A stretch of DNA of 64,000 nt from SB11 sp964584305 (GCA_964584305.1 CAZOZL010000001.1:62001-126000); one strand, 5' to 3'; counted from the first letter of the stretch, positions 24,309-33,666 are shown. The notes: a model not told the origin generated them from the letters alone. Made by a program: numbers and translations.

Positions 24309-26137
24309 CTAAGTAGGTGTATAGTGCCTTTATAATTGTATTTCTTTTCGTTTAATCCAAAAAGCTCACAAACATACAAATAAACACCATCAAGGCATAG
24401 CCTACCACTAATGTTAGTGCCGTCCCATCCTTGTCTTATGTCGTCAATCTTTTTCATTAGCTGCCCATTACGGGCATAAATAAGCATACTGGTTCTGTTA
24501 TAATCAACATTAGTGCCTATGGGTAAAAATAGGTTGTTTACTTTGTTAGGGGCAAAAGCATTTGGAAAAAAGATTAGTGCATCATCAACTAAGCAAACAA
24601 TGTTTGATTTGCTTTTTGCTTTTTCACCATATACATTTCCTACTGCTTCTTCAGCCTCTATATAATAGCAAATACCCGCAATACCCACATCAATAGGAAG
24701 TGTTTCATCTCTATAAGAACTGTCCGTACTTGCAACAGGAGAAATAATGTTCCACGTGAAACCACCGCCAAAATCAAACCCTCTATACACGTTAAATCCT
24801 TCTATACCCGCATTCCAAAAACCGTATCTGTTCCAGTTTAAAAAACTACCGCTTTCATCACTATTTAGTGAAAGCAGCATCGTTTTTGCAATATTGCTTG
24901 TATCTAAAAGAGTGCGGCAAATATCCTCACTTATATATCTGTATTGGTATGTGTATTTAAAAGCCTCTACGCCATTGTCAGTATATAGCTGGCTTTGCGA
25001 TGTTCCATCGTATATTAAATCAGTAAGTTTTCTAAAACCCTCATCTCCTTTTTGCCTATAAAGTATATAGTTTTTAGTGTCGGATGTTGGGTCTCCTAAT
25101 ATTTTTAATTGAATAGCCGATGAGTCTATAACCGTAGCATAACTGATGTAATTACGATTAGAAAACCTACGCAAACGGGTGATTACACTTATTTTGTTTG
25201 ATGTGCTGGTAAAACCATTATCTCCATCGGTAGCCTGTATATAAAACTCCAATGTATCACCAGGGATAAAAGAGCTAAAAGTATAGGTGCGTAACGAGGG
25301 ATTATTAGTAGCTAATAAACTGTACGCTCCAATAGTGCCACTTCTACCAAAAATAGAATAGTTAAGTATATTACTCCAGCCCACATAGGCACTCCAGTTT
25401 ATTATAATAGTGCTTAAACAAGAATCATAGGTGTTTTGTAAAAAAATGGAACTGTGTAATGTATTTATTATGCTTTGGTTATCACAACTATCTAAAGCAG
25501 TGATTTTATATCCCTGTGTGCCAGAATTTGGGGAAGAAGCGGGGTGTACAAAAAATGGAGTATCTACCCTTGTTATTGGAAAATTATTTGCGCCTACGGA
25601 TGTCCAAACCCTATAATCTTTTATGTCTGGTGCGGGATTTGGCGACCAGCCCACAACAACTTTGCCTGTATTAATATCCACGCTTACTGAGTCTATATTA
25701 GATTCTGGCGGTTGGGTATTATCAATTTCAAGAATTTTTGAGTAGGCAGAATCGCCATTGCATAGGTTTTTATAAACGATATAATAACTCCAAGAAGGGG
25801 AAATGTTTTTTGCTCCAAAATGGATGTACTGCGTTTCGTTAATATCGGTAATACTGTCAATTAGCTGAAAAGGCTGTAAAGCATCCACCCGACCATAAAT
25901 ACTAAGGCTTTGAAAATTTGCACAACCATCAGAAAGGGGCGACCAAAAAAGAGTAATATTTGGGCTTAAACCATCACCACAAGCCCGCCTAAAGTCTGGA
26001 TAATTGTTTTGTGCCGACAAAAAAGGCGAAAGCAAAACAAGCCCCAGCCAAAAAAGCCCCTTCTTATAGAAAGAGAGGGGTTTAAACCCCTGCAACCACT
26101 TCGTATATATTATCTTCAACAAAATATTTATTTGCAA
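24305..26137 (-). CDS. Large secreted protein with gliding-motility-type (T9SS type B) C-terminal domain
   Basis: Up to 610 residues. The hydrophobic signal segment KKGLFWLGLVLLSPFLSAQ falls near residues 25-43, followed by several fibronectin-type III-like beta units (for example PAPDIKDYRVWTSVG and GFNVYRGFDFGGGFTW). The last ~85 residues, from FFPNAFAPNKVNN to KGTIHLLR, are the gliding-motility-associated C-terminal domain used for T9SS export of type B cargo. No ATG precedes the signal segment in frame; the furthest start is a TTG at 26137, and a TTG closer to the signal segment is also possible. Its start overlaps the end of the M16 gene. The function of the exported body is unknown, perhaps adhesion. 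Confidence 0.8.
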   Translation of the reverse strand: MQINILLKIIYTKWLQGFKPLSFYKKGLFWLGLVLLSPFLSAQNNYPDFRRACGDGLSPNITLFWSPLSDGCANFQSLSIYGRVDALQPFQLIDSITDINETQYIHFGAKNISPSWSYYIVYKNLCNGDSAYSKILEIDNTQPPESNIDSVSVDINTGKVVVGWSPNPAPDIKDYRVWTSVGANNFPITRVDTPFFVHPASSPNSGTQGYKITALDSCDNQSIINTLHSSIFLQNTYDSCLSTIIINWSAYVGWSNILNYSIFGRSGTIGAYSLLATNNPSLRTYTFSSFIPGDTLEFYIQATDGDNGFTSTSNKISVITRLRRFSNRNYISYATVIDSSAIQLKILGDPTSDTKNYILYRQKGDEGFRKLTDLIYDGTSQSQLYTDNGVEAFKYTYQYRYISEDICRTLLDTSNIAKTMLLSLNSDESGSFLNWNRYGFWNAGIEGFNVYRGFDFGGGFTWNIISPVASTDSSYRDETLPIDVGIAGICYYIEAEEAVGNVYGEKAKSKSNIVCLVDDALIFFPNAFAPNKVNNLFLPIGTNVDYNRTSMLIYARNGQLMKKIDDIRQGWDGTNISGRLCLDGVYLYVCELFGLNEKKYNYKGTIHLLR

Positions 26138-27347
26138 TTTGTATTAACTCGTCTTTGTTAATGCTTTTTAAAAGACGGATGTATCTATTGTAATAGTTGT
26201 AATCTTGTTTAAAATCGAGCAAGGTTTTATACTTCTCTGAAACAGAGAAAGCTCCATCCAAACTGCGTAAAAAACTACCTAAGCTATAATTGCTTAGTAT
26301 GTTTAGCTCATCATCACTAATAGGCTCATTTTTTAAACGATTTATTTCCTTATATATTTCATTTAAAGTGTCTTGATATACTTCTTTTTTCACATCGGTT
26401 TGTATGTAAAACAAGCCACAATCAGGGTAGGAGACAATGGACGAATGGATACCATAGGTATAGCCTTTATCCTCTCTTATGTTTTTCATAAGGCGAGAGC
26501 CAAAAAAACCACCTAATAGGGTTACTAATATTCCTAATTTAGGATAATCAGGATGAAGGCGGTTTATTGTCCTAAAACCCACACAAACAGTACTTTGTGT
26601 TGCGTCCTCTTTTTTAATATGTATTTTTTTTCCCTGCGGGTTCTCTGTAAAGTTATAGGGTTCAAAAGTTGTGGCACCAGCCTTGAAACCACCAAAAGCA
26701 GAGTTTAAATGTTTTAGCGTTGCCTTAGAATAATTGCCCGAAAGTATAATGTATTTAATGCTATTGTTTTTGGTATAAAATGCTGTTAAATCATTGATAT
26801 TTAACCCTTCAAAGTCTTTTTTTTCAGAAATAAAACCATAAGGATGGTTAGGAAAAACTGCTTGCGAAAATGCCCTATTGGCCAAAAAGGAGGTTTTCTT
26901 TTTTGATATTTCTAAATTTTGAATTTTTACAAACGTATAAACGCCTAATTCCTCTTCTGTAAATACAGCATTGGCAAGTGTATCAGCCAGTAGGTTATAT
27001 ACTTTTTCGGTGTGTTTAGTAAGCGTGTAGTTGGTTATTGTGCCGTCAGCAAAGTGGTTACTTTTACCATTAAATGCACCAAAAAAATCAAACTCGTTCG
27101 CTATTTGTTCAGCATTTTTTGTGGCAGTGGCGGTAAGCAATAAACTGCTTACTACCGAGGGAACAAGCGAATTTTTGCCTTGTAAACTACCTGTATTTAA
27201 AACAATATCTGTTTTTACTATTTCTTGCTCGCCGCCTTTTAAGGCATATACTTTCACGCCGTTGTTTAAAGTAAAAACATCAGGCTCAAGAAAGGTCAGT
27301 TTTTCTATGTGCTTAGGGGTGGGGGCTATTGTTCTATCTACACTCAT
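26082..27347 (-). CDS. M16-family peptidase-like protein, non-catalytic partner
   Basis: A 421-residue protein of the pitrilysin/M16 fold. It lacks the HxxEH zinc motif at the expected N-terminal position, where the segment reads SSLLLTATATKNAEQIANEF. It keeps the C-terminal half features (TQSTVCVGFRTINRLHPDYP, GFFGSRLMKNIREDKGYTYGIHS) with the conserved R-x4-GYTY substrate-binding element. In M16B systems an inactive subunit of this kind pairs with an active one to form a closed chamber. The active partner is encoded directly upstream with a 4-nt overlap, so a heterodimer is the straightforward inference. There is no signal peptide; it is probably cytosolic. Confidence 0.9.
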   Translation of the reverse strand: MSVDRTIAPTPKHIEKLTFLEPDVFTLNNGVKVYALKGGEQEIVKTDIVLNTGSLQGKNSLVPSVVSSLLLTATATKNAEQIANEFDFFGAFNGKSNHFADGTITNYTLTKHTEKVYNLLADTLANAVFTEEELGVYTFVKIQNLEISKKKTSFLANRAFSQAVFPNHPYGFISEKKDFEGLNINDLTAFYTKNNSIKYIILSGNYSKATLKHLNSAFGGFKAGATTFEPYNFTENPQGKKIHIKKEDATQSTVCVGFRTINRLHPDYPKLGILVTLLGGFFGSRLMKNIREDKGYTYGIHSSIVSYPDCGLFYIQTDVKKEVYQDTLNEIYKEINRLKNEPISDDELNILSNYSLGSFLRSLDGAFSVSEKYKTLLDFKQDYNYYNRYIRLLKSINKDELIQIANKYFVEDNIYEVVAGV

Positions 27348-28588
27348 TCTTTTTTGTCTCTTAAATAATATAATGTTGAGCTGTTTTCTGCCCTAAATAT
27401 TTCACGTGAAACGGATAGAACATCGGCAGTAGTTACGGCTCTAAAGTTATCCATTTCTTTATTTATCAAATTGGCATTGCCAATGTACTCGTAGTAGGCA
27501 AGGTTCATTGCTTTGGTTAGTATTTCCGTTTCAGAATAGGTGAAAATCGTTTCTTTTTTGTTTTTCACTTTTTCAAGCTCTTCTTCACTACACTCTTGCT
27601 CTGTAAGTTTTGTTAACTCTTTTAGTATTGCTTTTTCACCCGTTTCAATGCTTACCCCGTCTGCAAGGTTGCCCTGTATCATTAGCAAACCAGCATCAGT
27701 ACTGTCTAATTGGTAGCAATGTATTTCTGAAAACAACTCTGCCTCTTTTACCAACCTATTGTATAAACGAGAGGATGCTGAACCCGAAAGAATGTTTGTA
27801 ATTAGCTCTGTGGTATAATATTTTTGACTTGTTCTATCGCTCATGTGCCAAGCTATATAAATAGCATCGTAAGGCACGTTTGCTGTAGTGGTTTCTTTTC
27901 TTGCTTCTTTTTGTGCTGGCTCTTTTACTATTGTATTGCGCTTTACTTCTACTTTTTCTATATCACCAAACCATTTGTTTACCAGCAATTTAGTTTTTTC
28001 TAATGAAATATCTCCTGCAATAGAAAGTATGGCGTTATTAGGGCGGTAAAAATTATAAAAAAATGCCTGCACATCTGCCATAGTCGCCTCTTCTATATGT
28101 TTAATTTCTTTACCAATAGTTGCCCAGCGATAAGGGTGATGCTTGTATGCCAACGGGCGCACTTTTAACCAGCTATCTCCATAGGGTTGGTTTAGGTAGC
28201 GTTGTTTAAACTCCTCTATTACAACGCTTCGCTGTGTTTTCAAAGATTTATCATTAAAGTCTAATGCTTTCATTCTATCAGACTCTAACCACAAAGCGGT
28301 TTCTATATTATTTACAGGAAGTGTAATATAGTAGTTTGTAATATCATTTGAGGTAAAGGCATTATTCTCTCCGCTTGCTTTTTGTAACTCGCTATCGTAG
28401 TGGGCAATATTTTTTGATCCTCCAAACATTAAATGCTCGAAAAGGTGAGCAAAACCAGTGCGCTCAGGGTCTTCGTCTTTTGCGCCTACATTGTAAAGAA
28501 TATTTACTGCGGCTATTGGAGTTGTCGCATCAAAATGATGCAAAACGGTGAGTCCGTTATCCAGTACAAATCGTGTAAATTGTAGCAT
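27344..28588 (-). CDS. M16-family zinc metallopeptidase, catalytic partner
   Basis: A 414-residue M16B peptidase. I choose the ATG at 28588; an in-frame TTG at 28606 would add six residues. The inverted zinc motif H48-L-F-E51-H52 is intact, with a conserved downstream Glu in the VVIEEFKQR segment near residue 129. The C-terminal domain (ILSGSASSRLYNRLVKEAEL) is of the normal type, so the protein should be catalytically active. It probably degrades peptides in the cytosol together with the inactive subunit encoded next. The substrate is unknown. The upstream intergenic region is divergent with an S4-domain pseudouridine synthase gene. Confidence 0.93.
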   Translation of the reverse strand: MLQFTRFVLDNGLTVLHHFDATTPIAAVNILYNVGAKDEDPERTGFAHLFEHLMFGGSKNIAHYDSELQKASGENNAFTSNDITNYYITLPVNNIETALWLESDRMKALDFNDKSLKTQRSVVIEEFKQRYLNQPYGDSWLKVRPLAYKHHPYRWATIGKEIKHIEEATMADVQAFFYNFYRPNNAILSIAGDISLEKTKLLVNKWFGDIEKVEVKRNTIVKEPAQKEARKETTTANVPYDAIYIAWHMSDRTSQKYYTTELITNILSGSASSRLYNRLVKEAELFSEIHCYQLDSTDAGLLMIQGNLADGVSIETGEKAILKELTKLTEQECSEEELEKVKNKKETIFTYSETEILTKAMNLAYYEYIGNANLINKEMDNFRAVTTADVLSVSREIFRAENSSTLYYLRDKKE

Positions 28589-28698
28589 TACTGCAAAAAT
28601 AGGCAAAACCAGTATAAGAAGTTTTTATTAGTTGTTGGTTATTTACTTTTTGCCTTTAGTATTGAACTGTGTGATAAGGGAGGGATTTATCCATTCTA

Positions 28699-28725
28699 TT
28701 TGTCAAACTTTTAAAGTTTGACAAA
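28699..28725. repeat. 27-nt perfect inverted repeat
   Basis: Thirteen bases (TTTGTCAAACTTT) are mirrored as AAAGTTTGACAAA around a single T at 28712. It lies in the divergent region between the M16 operon and the pseudouridine synthase gene. It belongs in form to the TT-centred mini-hairpin family seen elsewhere, but it could also be an operator for either neighbouring promoter. Confidence 0.6.
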
Positions 28726-28771
28726 TATTCAATAGCCTATAAAATTATATTAAACACAAGCTAAATACTGT

Positions 28772-28779
28772 TATCTTTG
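28772..28779 (+). promoter_or_regulatory. Candidate -7 promoter element (TATCTTTG)
   Basis: TATCTTTG matches TANNTTTG exactly and would give a leader of about 21 nt for the pseudouridine synthase gene at 28807. No good -33 box was seen. Confidence 0.45.
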
Positions 28780-28806
28780 TGGTATCGTTAAATAAATACT
28801 AAGAAT

Positions 28807-29940
28807 ATGAGTGAAGACAAAACCCGCCGGGAAGGTGGATTCAGCTCAAACGCAGCCAATAACGGGCCGCGTAAGCGTATCCGCAAAAGAATAATCAAAA
28901 AGATTACGCCCGACACCACCAGCGAAGAAAAACCAGAAACAGATGAAAATCGTTTTGAAAAGGTAGAGTACAACAAACCTTCAGGAGGACCGCGCCCGTA
29001 CAACCCAGATTATCGCAGCAGCAGCTACGGAGACCGAGAAGGTGGGGGAGAGGGAAGACCCTACAACAAAAGACCTTACAATAAGTTTGGAGCAAAAAAA
29101 CCCTATGGAAAATCTGATTTTAAAAAGAAAAAGAAGATTCCTAAAGAAAAAAATAAACACAGCTATACTACACATGAGTTTAAATATGACGAGGATAAGG
29201 AAACACGGTTAAACAAATTTTTGTCTAACGCAGGTATTTGCTCTCGCCGTGAAGCGGATAAGCTGATACAACAAGGCATAATTACTATTAACGACATTGT
29301 GGTAACTGAATTAGGCTGCCGTGTTCGCACAGGTGATACCGTTAGATATAACGGGCAAATAATAGGGCGAGAAAATTTTGTATATGTATTGCTAAACAAA
29401 CCCAAAGACTATATAACCACCATGAACGACCCAGAAGGGCGCAAAACGGTGATGGATATAATGGGGCAAGCCACCAAAGAGCGAATTTTCCCCGTTGGGC
29501 GATTGGATAGAAATACCACAGGATTACTATTGTTTACAAACGATGGAGATTTAGCACAGGTATTAACCCACCCCAAATACAATGTGAAAAAAGTATATAT
29601 AGCCGTATTAAACAAAGAACTATCTGAAGCTGACATGGAAGCGTTGATGAGTGGCATAGAACTGGAGGATGGAACAGCGAAAGTGGATAATATAGCCTTT
29701 ATACAAGGAGAGAAAACCCGTGTAGGTGTTGAGATACATAGTGGCAAAAACAGGGTTATCCGTCGGATGTTTGAACACTTTGGATATGAGGTAGAACAAC
29801 TAGACCGTGTGTATTATGCAGGGCTAACTAAGAAAGACCTTATGCGTGGGCGTTATCGTTTTTTGAATGAAGAGGAAGTGATGGAGTTGAGAAAACAATC
29901 GCTAAAACTAAAAGAAGCAGTAAAAGGCATCATAAAATAG
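28807..29940 (+). CDS. S4-domain pseudouridine synthase (RsuA/RluB/RluE/RluF family)
   Basis: A 377-residue RNA-modifying enzyme. Residues 1-120 are a basic, low-complexity extension rich in Arg, Lys, Gly and Pro, common in Bacteroidota members and presumably RNA-binding. The S4 domain follows (TRLNKFLSNAGICSRREADK), then the catalytic domain with D234 in PVGRLDRNTTGLLLF, the nucleophile that attacks the target uridine. The C-terminal GKNRVIRRMFEHFGYEV segment is typical. It resembles 23S rRNA enzyme RluB most closely, but the exact site is not assignable. A strong bidirectional terminator follows. Confidence 0.9.
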   Translation: MSEDKTRREGGFSSNAANNGPRKRIRKRIIKKITPDTTSEEKPETDENRFEKVEYNKPSGGPRPYNPDYRSSSYGDREGGGEGRPYNKRPYNKFGAKKPYGKSDFKKKKKIPKEKNKHSYTTHEFKYDEDKETRLNKFLSNAGICSRREADKLIQQGIITINDIVVTELGCRVRTGDTVRYNGQIIGRENFVYVLLNKPKDYITTMNDPEGRKTVMDIMGQATKERIFPVGRLDRNTTGLLLFTNDGDLAQVLTHPKYNVKKVYIAVLNKELSEADMEALMSGIELEDGTAKVDNIAFIQGEKTRVGVEIHSGKNRVIRRMFEHFGYEVEQLDRVYYAGLTKKDLMRGRYRFLNEEEVMELRKQSLKLKEAVKGIIK

Positions 29941-29954
29941 ACCTTTAACATAAC

Positions 29955-29991
29955 AAAAAGCCCGCTCAATTAATTTTTGAGCGGGCTTTTT
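29955..29991. terminator. Bidirectional rho-independent terminator
   Basis: AAAAAGCCCGCTCA (from 29955) pairs with TGAGCGGGCTTTTT (to 29991) around a short T-rich loop, with an A-run on the left and a T-run on the right. It can stop transcription from both the pseudouridine synthase gene and the convergent copper operon. Confidence 0.9.
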
Positions 29992-30037
29992 GCTGTTTAT
30001 CTTTTTCTTTACCTTTTGAAAGGATTTTTTTGCAATG

Positions 30038-30658
30038 CTATTCTACTGTTGCCAAAACATTTTCTGTATTGCCACAGGTTAGCATTTTATCGCCAAAATA
30101 TGGGTTCTTAATTCCACTATCCAAACTCAACCAAAGTGCTTCTCTATTATTTTTTTGCATAGCGCAGCTTTGAAGGTAAAGAGGTGCTGTATTTGCTTGG
30201 GTATGCTTTACCAAGCTATACACGTTTTTTGAGAGTGCATTAAAATGATCTCTTTGATGCCCAGCATCTTTTGTTGACCATATATGTTCAGCATCAAACC
30301 GTATTTTTTCTGCCAACTCGTCTTTCGTGTCGCCTAAGTCGCCTACTAATTTCTCTGCTGCTTTACTTGCTGCCTTGCCATCGGTTTGTACCAATGCGTC
30401 TTTTACTTCCAAGTAGGCAGCAAGTATTGTTTTTGCCTGCTCATTAGTAAGCGTGGTGCTTATTTCTTTTTCTACACCCTCACCCTTTTCCTCTTTTTTT
30501 TGGGCAGCATCGTGGCTATGTGCTTCGCCGCCTGCGTGTTCATGTGTTGTTGTCTCTTCTGTTGTGTCCTTCTTTTCAGTTGTTTTTTCCGCTTTTTCAC
30601 AAGATGTTACAAGTAGTGAAGCGGCGATTACCGCTACTGTTAAAATTGTTTTTTTCAT
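30038..30658 (-). CDS. DUF3347 copper-associated lipoprotein
   Basis: A 206-residue lipoprotein with lipobox TSC at residue 20. A His- and Glu/Lys-rich linker (about 21-70; HEHAGGEAHSHD) may bind metal. The DUF3347 helical domain follows (AYLEVKDALVQTDGKAASKAAE), with terminal blocks LYLQSCAMQK and NPYFGDKMLTCGN. The Cys and Met residues in CAM and MLTCG are shared with the C-terminal part of the adjacent CusB-like adaptor and are plausible Cu(I) ligands. It is the last gene of the copper operon, 5 nt after cusB. A role as a periplasmic or outer-membrane metal chaperone is an inference. Confidence 0.85.
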   Translation of the reverse strand: MKKTILTVAVIAASLLVTSCEKAEKTTEKKDTTEETTTHEHAGGEAHSHDAAQKKEEKGEGVEKEISTTLTNEQAKTILAAYLEVKDALVQTDGKAASKAAEKLVGDLGDTKDELAEKIRFDAEHIWSTKDAGHQRDHFNALSKNVYSLVKHTQANTAPLYLQSCAMQKNNREALWLSLDSGIKNPYFGDKMLTCGNTENVLATVE

Positions 30659-30663
30659 TTTTA

Positions 30664-32427
30664 TTATTTAATTTCTTTTGTTACTTCACCGCAATTCAGC
30701 ATACTTTCGCCGAAATAGGGGTTTAATATTTCTTTTTTATTGCTTATCCAGTCTGCGCCTTTATTACCATCTGCCATAGGGCAATGCAATATGTATAATG
30801 GGGTATTAAAAGGCCCGAATGTTTTTGCTAATTGAATAACTTGGTTGGAAAGAGGAATAAAATACTTCCTCACACCTTCAATGTTTTCCTCTTTCACAAT
30901 AGCGGCAAGTGTTTTTTTCAATTTGCTGCTTTGTTGCATCCAAGCATTGTGAGCCTTGCCCTTAAATGCGCCCATATTTATTTTGTTTAGCTTTTTAAGT
31001 AGTATTGCCGCTCTTTTTTTGCTTTTGTTCAAGTCGTCGTTTACTAAGGCATTTTTTAATAAAAGATACTCATTAAGCAAAGGAGACAGCCTTGTTTTTA
31101 ATGATTTACTTATTGACCCCTTTTTTGCAGGTGCTGCCGATGTTTTTTTGGCAGACATACCCCCGTGATTATGCCCCATAGAGGTTGCTCCACCTTTTGG
31201 GTTCATCATGCTGGGTTTACCCGCTAATTGTGCTGCTGCATCAATACTAAAAGTGCCGTTTGTGGCAACTTCTTCTCCTTCTTCTAACCCTTCTTTTATT
31301 ATATAGCCATTGCCTACAATTGCACCTAATGTAACTTCTCGCATCATAAAGCTAACGCCTGCGGCAGAAGAGTGCTTTATATACACTACCGAGCGTTCAC
31401 CCGTCCACATAACGGCTGTTTTGGGAACTATTAGTACTTTCTCCTCATTTTTTATAGGATTTTGGGCAATACCTACAACAAACATATCAGGCTTTAGCTT
31501 TCCGTCTCTATTGTCTACTTCCAGCCTTGCTGTTGCAACACGGGTTTTGGGATTTATAACAGGGTTTATAAATGTGATTTTGCTTTTAAAAACTTGGGCA
31601 GGCAATGACTGTACTGTGAAACTAATGGTATTGCCCTTCTTTATCCAAGGAATATCGGCTTCATATACATCAAATAATACCCATATTTTTGAAAGGTTGA
31701 CTACCTCAAACAGCGATTGTCCCTTCTGTATATAATCGCCCAAGTTTACCCTTTTGTTTAAAACCACCCCGCTAACATCTGCCAACACAGGGAACTGGTT
31801 TTGTAGTTTACCTGTTTCAAGTATTTTGTTTACTTGCTTTTTGGTTAGCTTCCAGTTCATTAATTTTTCTTTTGCGGCTTCAAAAAGGGCTGGCTGGCTT
31901 TCCCTTATTTTATAGGCTTCAAGTAGTTCCTCTTGTGCCGTTACCAATTCAGGAGAATATACATAGGCTAATACCTGACCCTTGTACACGCTTTCGCCTG
32001 TAAAGCTGACCAGCAGTTTTTCTACCCGCCCAGGGAGGTGTGATGATTGGGAGAAAACCAAACGCTCATCCGCTTTTATTTTCCCATTCATTCTTATTTT
32101 TTTCACTGGTTTTTGTTTGGTAATAACTAACGATTGAACATTGGCTAACTGCATTGCCGATGGAGACATTTTTACCTCCATAGGATTGTCGTTTCCTGCA
32201 GCATTACTCACAGGGATTAAGTCCATACCGCAAAAAGGGCATTTGCCCGCTTCTTTTTTTCTTATTTGCAGGTGCATAGAACAGGTCCATATTTGTTCTA
32301 CACTTTCCGTTTTTTCTTGTTCTTTTTCAGTGTTGTTTCCTTTATTAAAGAACAATTTGCCAAAGCCAAGCCCTACTATTAGGGTAATTACAGCTATTAT
32401 TATTGTTGTTTTATTTACTGTTTTCAT
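30664..32427 (-). CDS. cusB: CusB-like RND efflux periplasmic adaptor with heavy-metal-binding and DUF3347 domains
   Basis: A 587-residue membrane-fusion protein. An N-terminal membrane anchor (about residues 6-26) precedes a heavy-metal-binding zinc-ribbon-like domain (WTCSMHLQIRKKEAGKCPFCGMDL). The adaptor body then shows the barrel-sandwich and beta-barrel regions of CusB-type adaptors (GRVEKLLVSFTGESVYKGQ, VNLSKIWVLFDVYEADIPW). A His/Met-rich linker (MMNPKGGATSMGHNHGG) leads to a C-terminal DUF3347 domain ending CPMADG and NPYFGESMLNCG. It links the inner-membrane pump to the outer-membrane channel and can hand over metal. Gene order and 1-nt gap to the channel gene show a single operon. 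Confidence 0.93.
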   Translation of the reverse strand: MKTVNKTTIIIAVITLIVGLGFGKLFFNKGNNTEKEQEKTESVEQIWTCSMHLQIRKKEAGKCPFCGMDLIPVSNAAGNDNPMEVKMSPSAMQLANVQSLVITKQKPVKKIRMNGKIKADERLVFSQSSHLPGRVEKLLVSFTGESVYKGQVLAYVYSPELVTAQEELLEAYKIRESQPALFEAAKEKLMNWKLTKKQVNKILETGKLQNQFPVLADVSGVVLNKRVNLGDYIQKGQSLFEVVNLSKIWVLFDVYEADIPWIKKGNTISFTVQSLPAQVFKSKITFINPVINPKTRVATARLEVDNRDGKLKPDMFVVGIAQNPIKNEEKVLIVPKTAVMWTGERSVVYIKHSSAAGVSFMMREVTLGAIVGNGYIIKEGLEEGEEVATNGTFSIDAAAQLAGKPSMMNPKGGATSMGHNHGGMSAKKTSAAPAKKGSISKSLKTRLSPLLNEYLLLKNALVNDDLNKSKKRAAILLKKLNKINMGAFKGKAHNAWMQQSSKLKKTLAAIVKEENIEGVRKYFIPLSNQVIQLAKTFGPFNTPLYILHCPMADGNKGADWISNKKEILNPYFGESMLNCGEVTKEIK

Positions 32428-32428
32428 A

Positions 32429-33664
32429 CTATTCTTTTTTTGCGGTTAAGTAATCAAGTTTTGCTAATGCGGAGTAAAATTCTTTTTTTGCAGAAGCCAC
32501 AGCCATCTGGTATTTAAGTAGTTCTTGCTGCATTCTTAAAATCTCTTCAAAGTCTTTGCCTGTGTTGCTGTAAGCACTATGCAAAAGTGTTATTATTTGC
32601 TCTGTTTTTTCGGTTTGTACGGTATATAGCTCAATTAGCTGGACAGCTTTGTTCACCTCATACCAAGCCATTTCATAAGTACTTACAAGGTTGTTTTCAA
32701 ACTCTTTTTTTGATGCTATGATAACGGTTTGGGCAAACAGCGCTTCTTTTCTTGCTGCTTTATACTTTCCTCTGAAAATGGGTAGGCTCATACTTACCAT
32801 TGGCATTAAAGCATCTCTGCCATTACCCGCAAGGGTTATTTCTTTCCTTTTGCTCACAACAACATAGTCAATACCTACCCCAAACTGGGGTAAGCCCGAT
32901 TTATAAGCAAGGTCTTCTTGTTCTTGTGCAGCTTTAAGCCGTAAGTCAAATGCCCTTAAAATGGGGTTTTGTTTCAGCAGGCTGTCTTTTCTGTAACCCG
33001 CCGTTACTTCAAGCAGTTGTAAAGAGTTGGATATTTTTACCGTTGCGCTATCAGAGCGATTGAGCAGGCGATTAAAATGTATTAAAAGAGGTTTCTTTTT
33101 ATTTTCTAATAGTTTTATATCGGTAGTTGTATTTTCAATAGCAATATCTACTCTTATCACATCTACCATAGCACCCTTTCCGTTTTTAAAGGCAGTGGTT
33201 GAAAGCCGCTTGTACGAGACCAAAATATCTTTGTTTTCTTTTTGTAACAAAACCACTCTGTTAACTTCGTACAAGGGATACCACGCGGCTTTTACTTTGT
33301 AGTACAACTCATTTTTAGCATTTAAAAACTCTTGGTATTTTGCCTTAGCAATAAGTGAGGCTCTATTTTCTTTTGTGGCTAATGTACCAAACCACGGAAA
33401 CATTTGTGTGAGGCTAAACCGTGCTTGTTGTGCGCCTACTCGTGTTTCCACAGGGCTAATAAAGTAGCCGAATGAAAGGGTAGGGTTGGGCAGTGCGCTT
33501 ACTTGCGCTACCCGCTGCATTGCCCCCTCAAAGGCAGCATACTTGGCTTGCAGCCCTGGGTTGTTTTCTGCTGCCTGTTTAAGGTAACTATCGGGTATTT
33601 GTGCTTCTATTGCTCCTGCACTAAACAAAAGCAATAGGGTGAATATGTTTTTTAATGTCCTCAT
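32429..33664 (-). CDS. cusC: TolC/CusC-family outer-membrane efflux channel
   Basis: A 411-residue outer-membrane channel component with a signal peptide (residues 1-21, ending IEAQ). Two outer-membrane-efflux-protein repeats of long amphipathic helices are visible, with recurrent NPxL turns (NPGLQAKYAAFE, LPNPTLSFGYF, QNPILRAFDL). It forms a trimeric tunnel docking to the CusB-like adaptor. It is shorter than E. coli CusC but normal for this phylum. It lies 2 nt downstream of the pump gene. Confidence 0.92.
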   Translation of the reverse strand: MRTLKNIFTLLLLFSAGAIEAQIPDSYLKQAAENNPGLQAKYAAFEGAMQRVAQVSALPNPTLSFGYFISPVETRVGAQQARFSLTQMFPWFGTLATKENRASLIAKAKYQEFLNAKNELYYKVKAAWYPLYEVNRVVLLQKENKDILVSYKRLSTTAFKNGKGAMVDVIRVDIAIENTTTDIKLLENKKKPLLIHFNRLLNRSDSATVKISNSLQLLEVTAGYRKDSLLKQNPILRAFDLRLKAAQEQEDLAYKSGLPQFGVGIDYVVVSKRKEITLAGNGRDALMPMVSMSLPIFRGKYKAARKEALFAQTVIIASKKEFENNLVSTYEMAWYEVNKAVQLIELYTVQTEKTEQIITLLHSAYSNTGKDFEEILRMQQELLKYQMAVASAKKEFYSALAKLDYLTAKKE

Positions 33665-33666
33665 TG

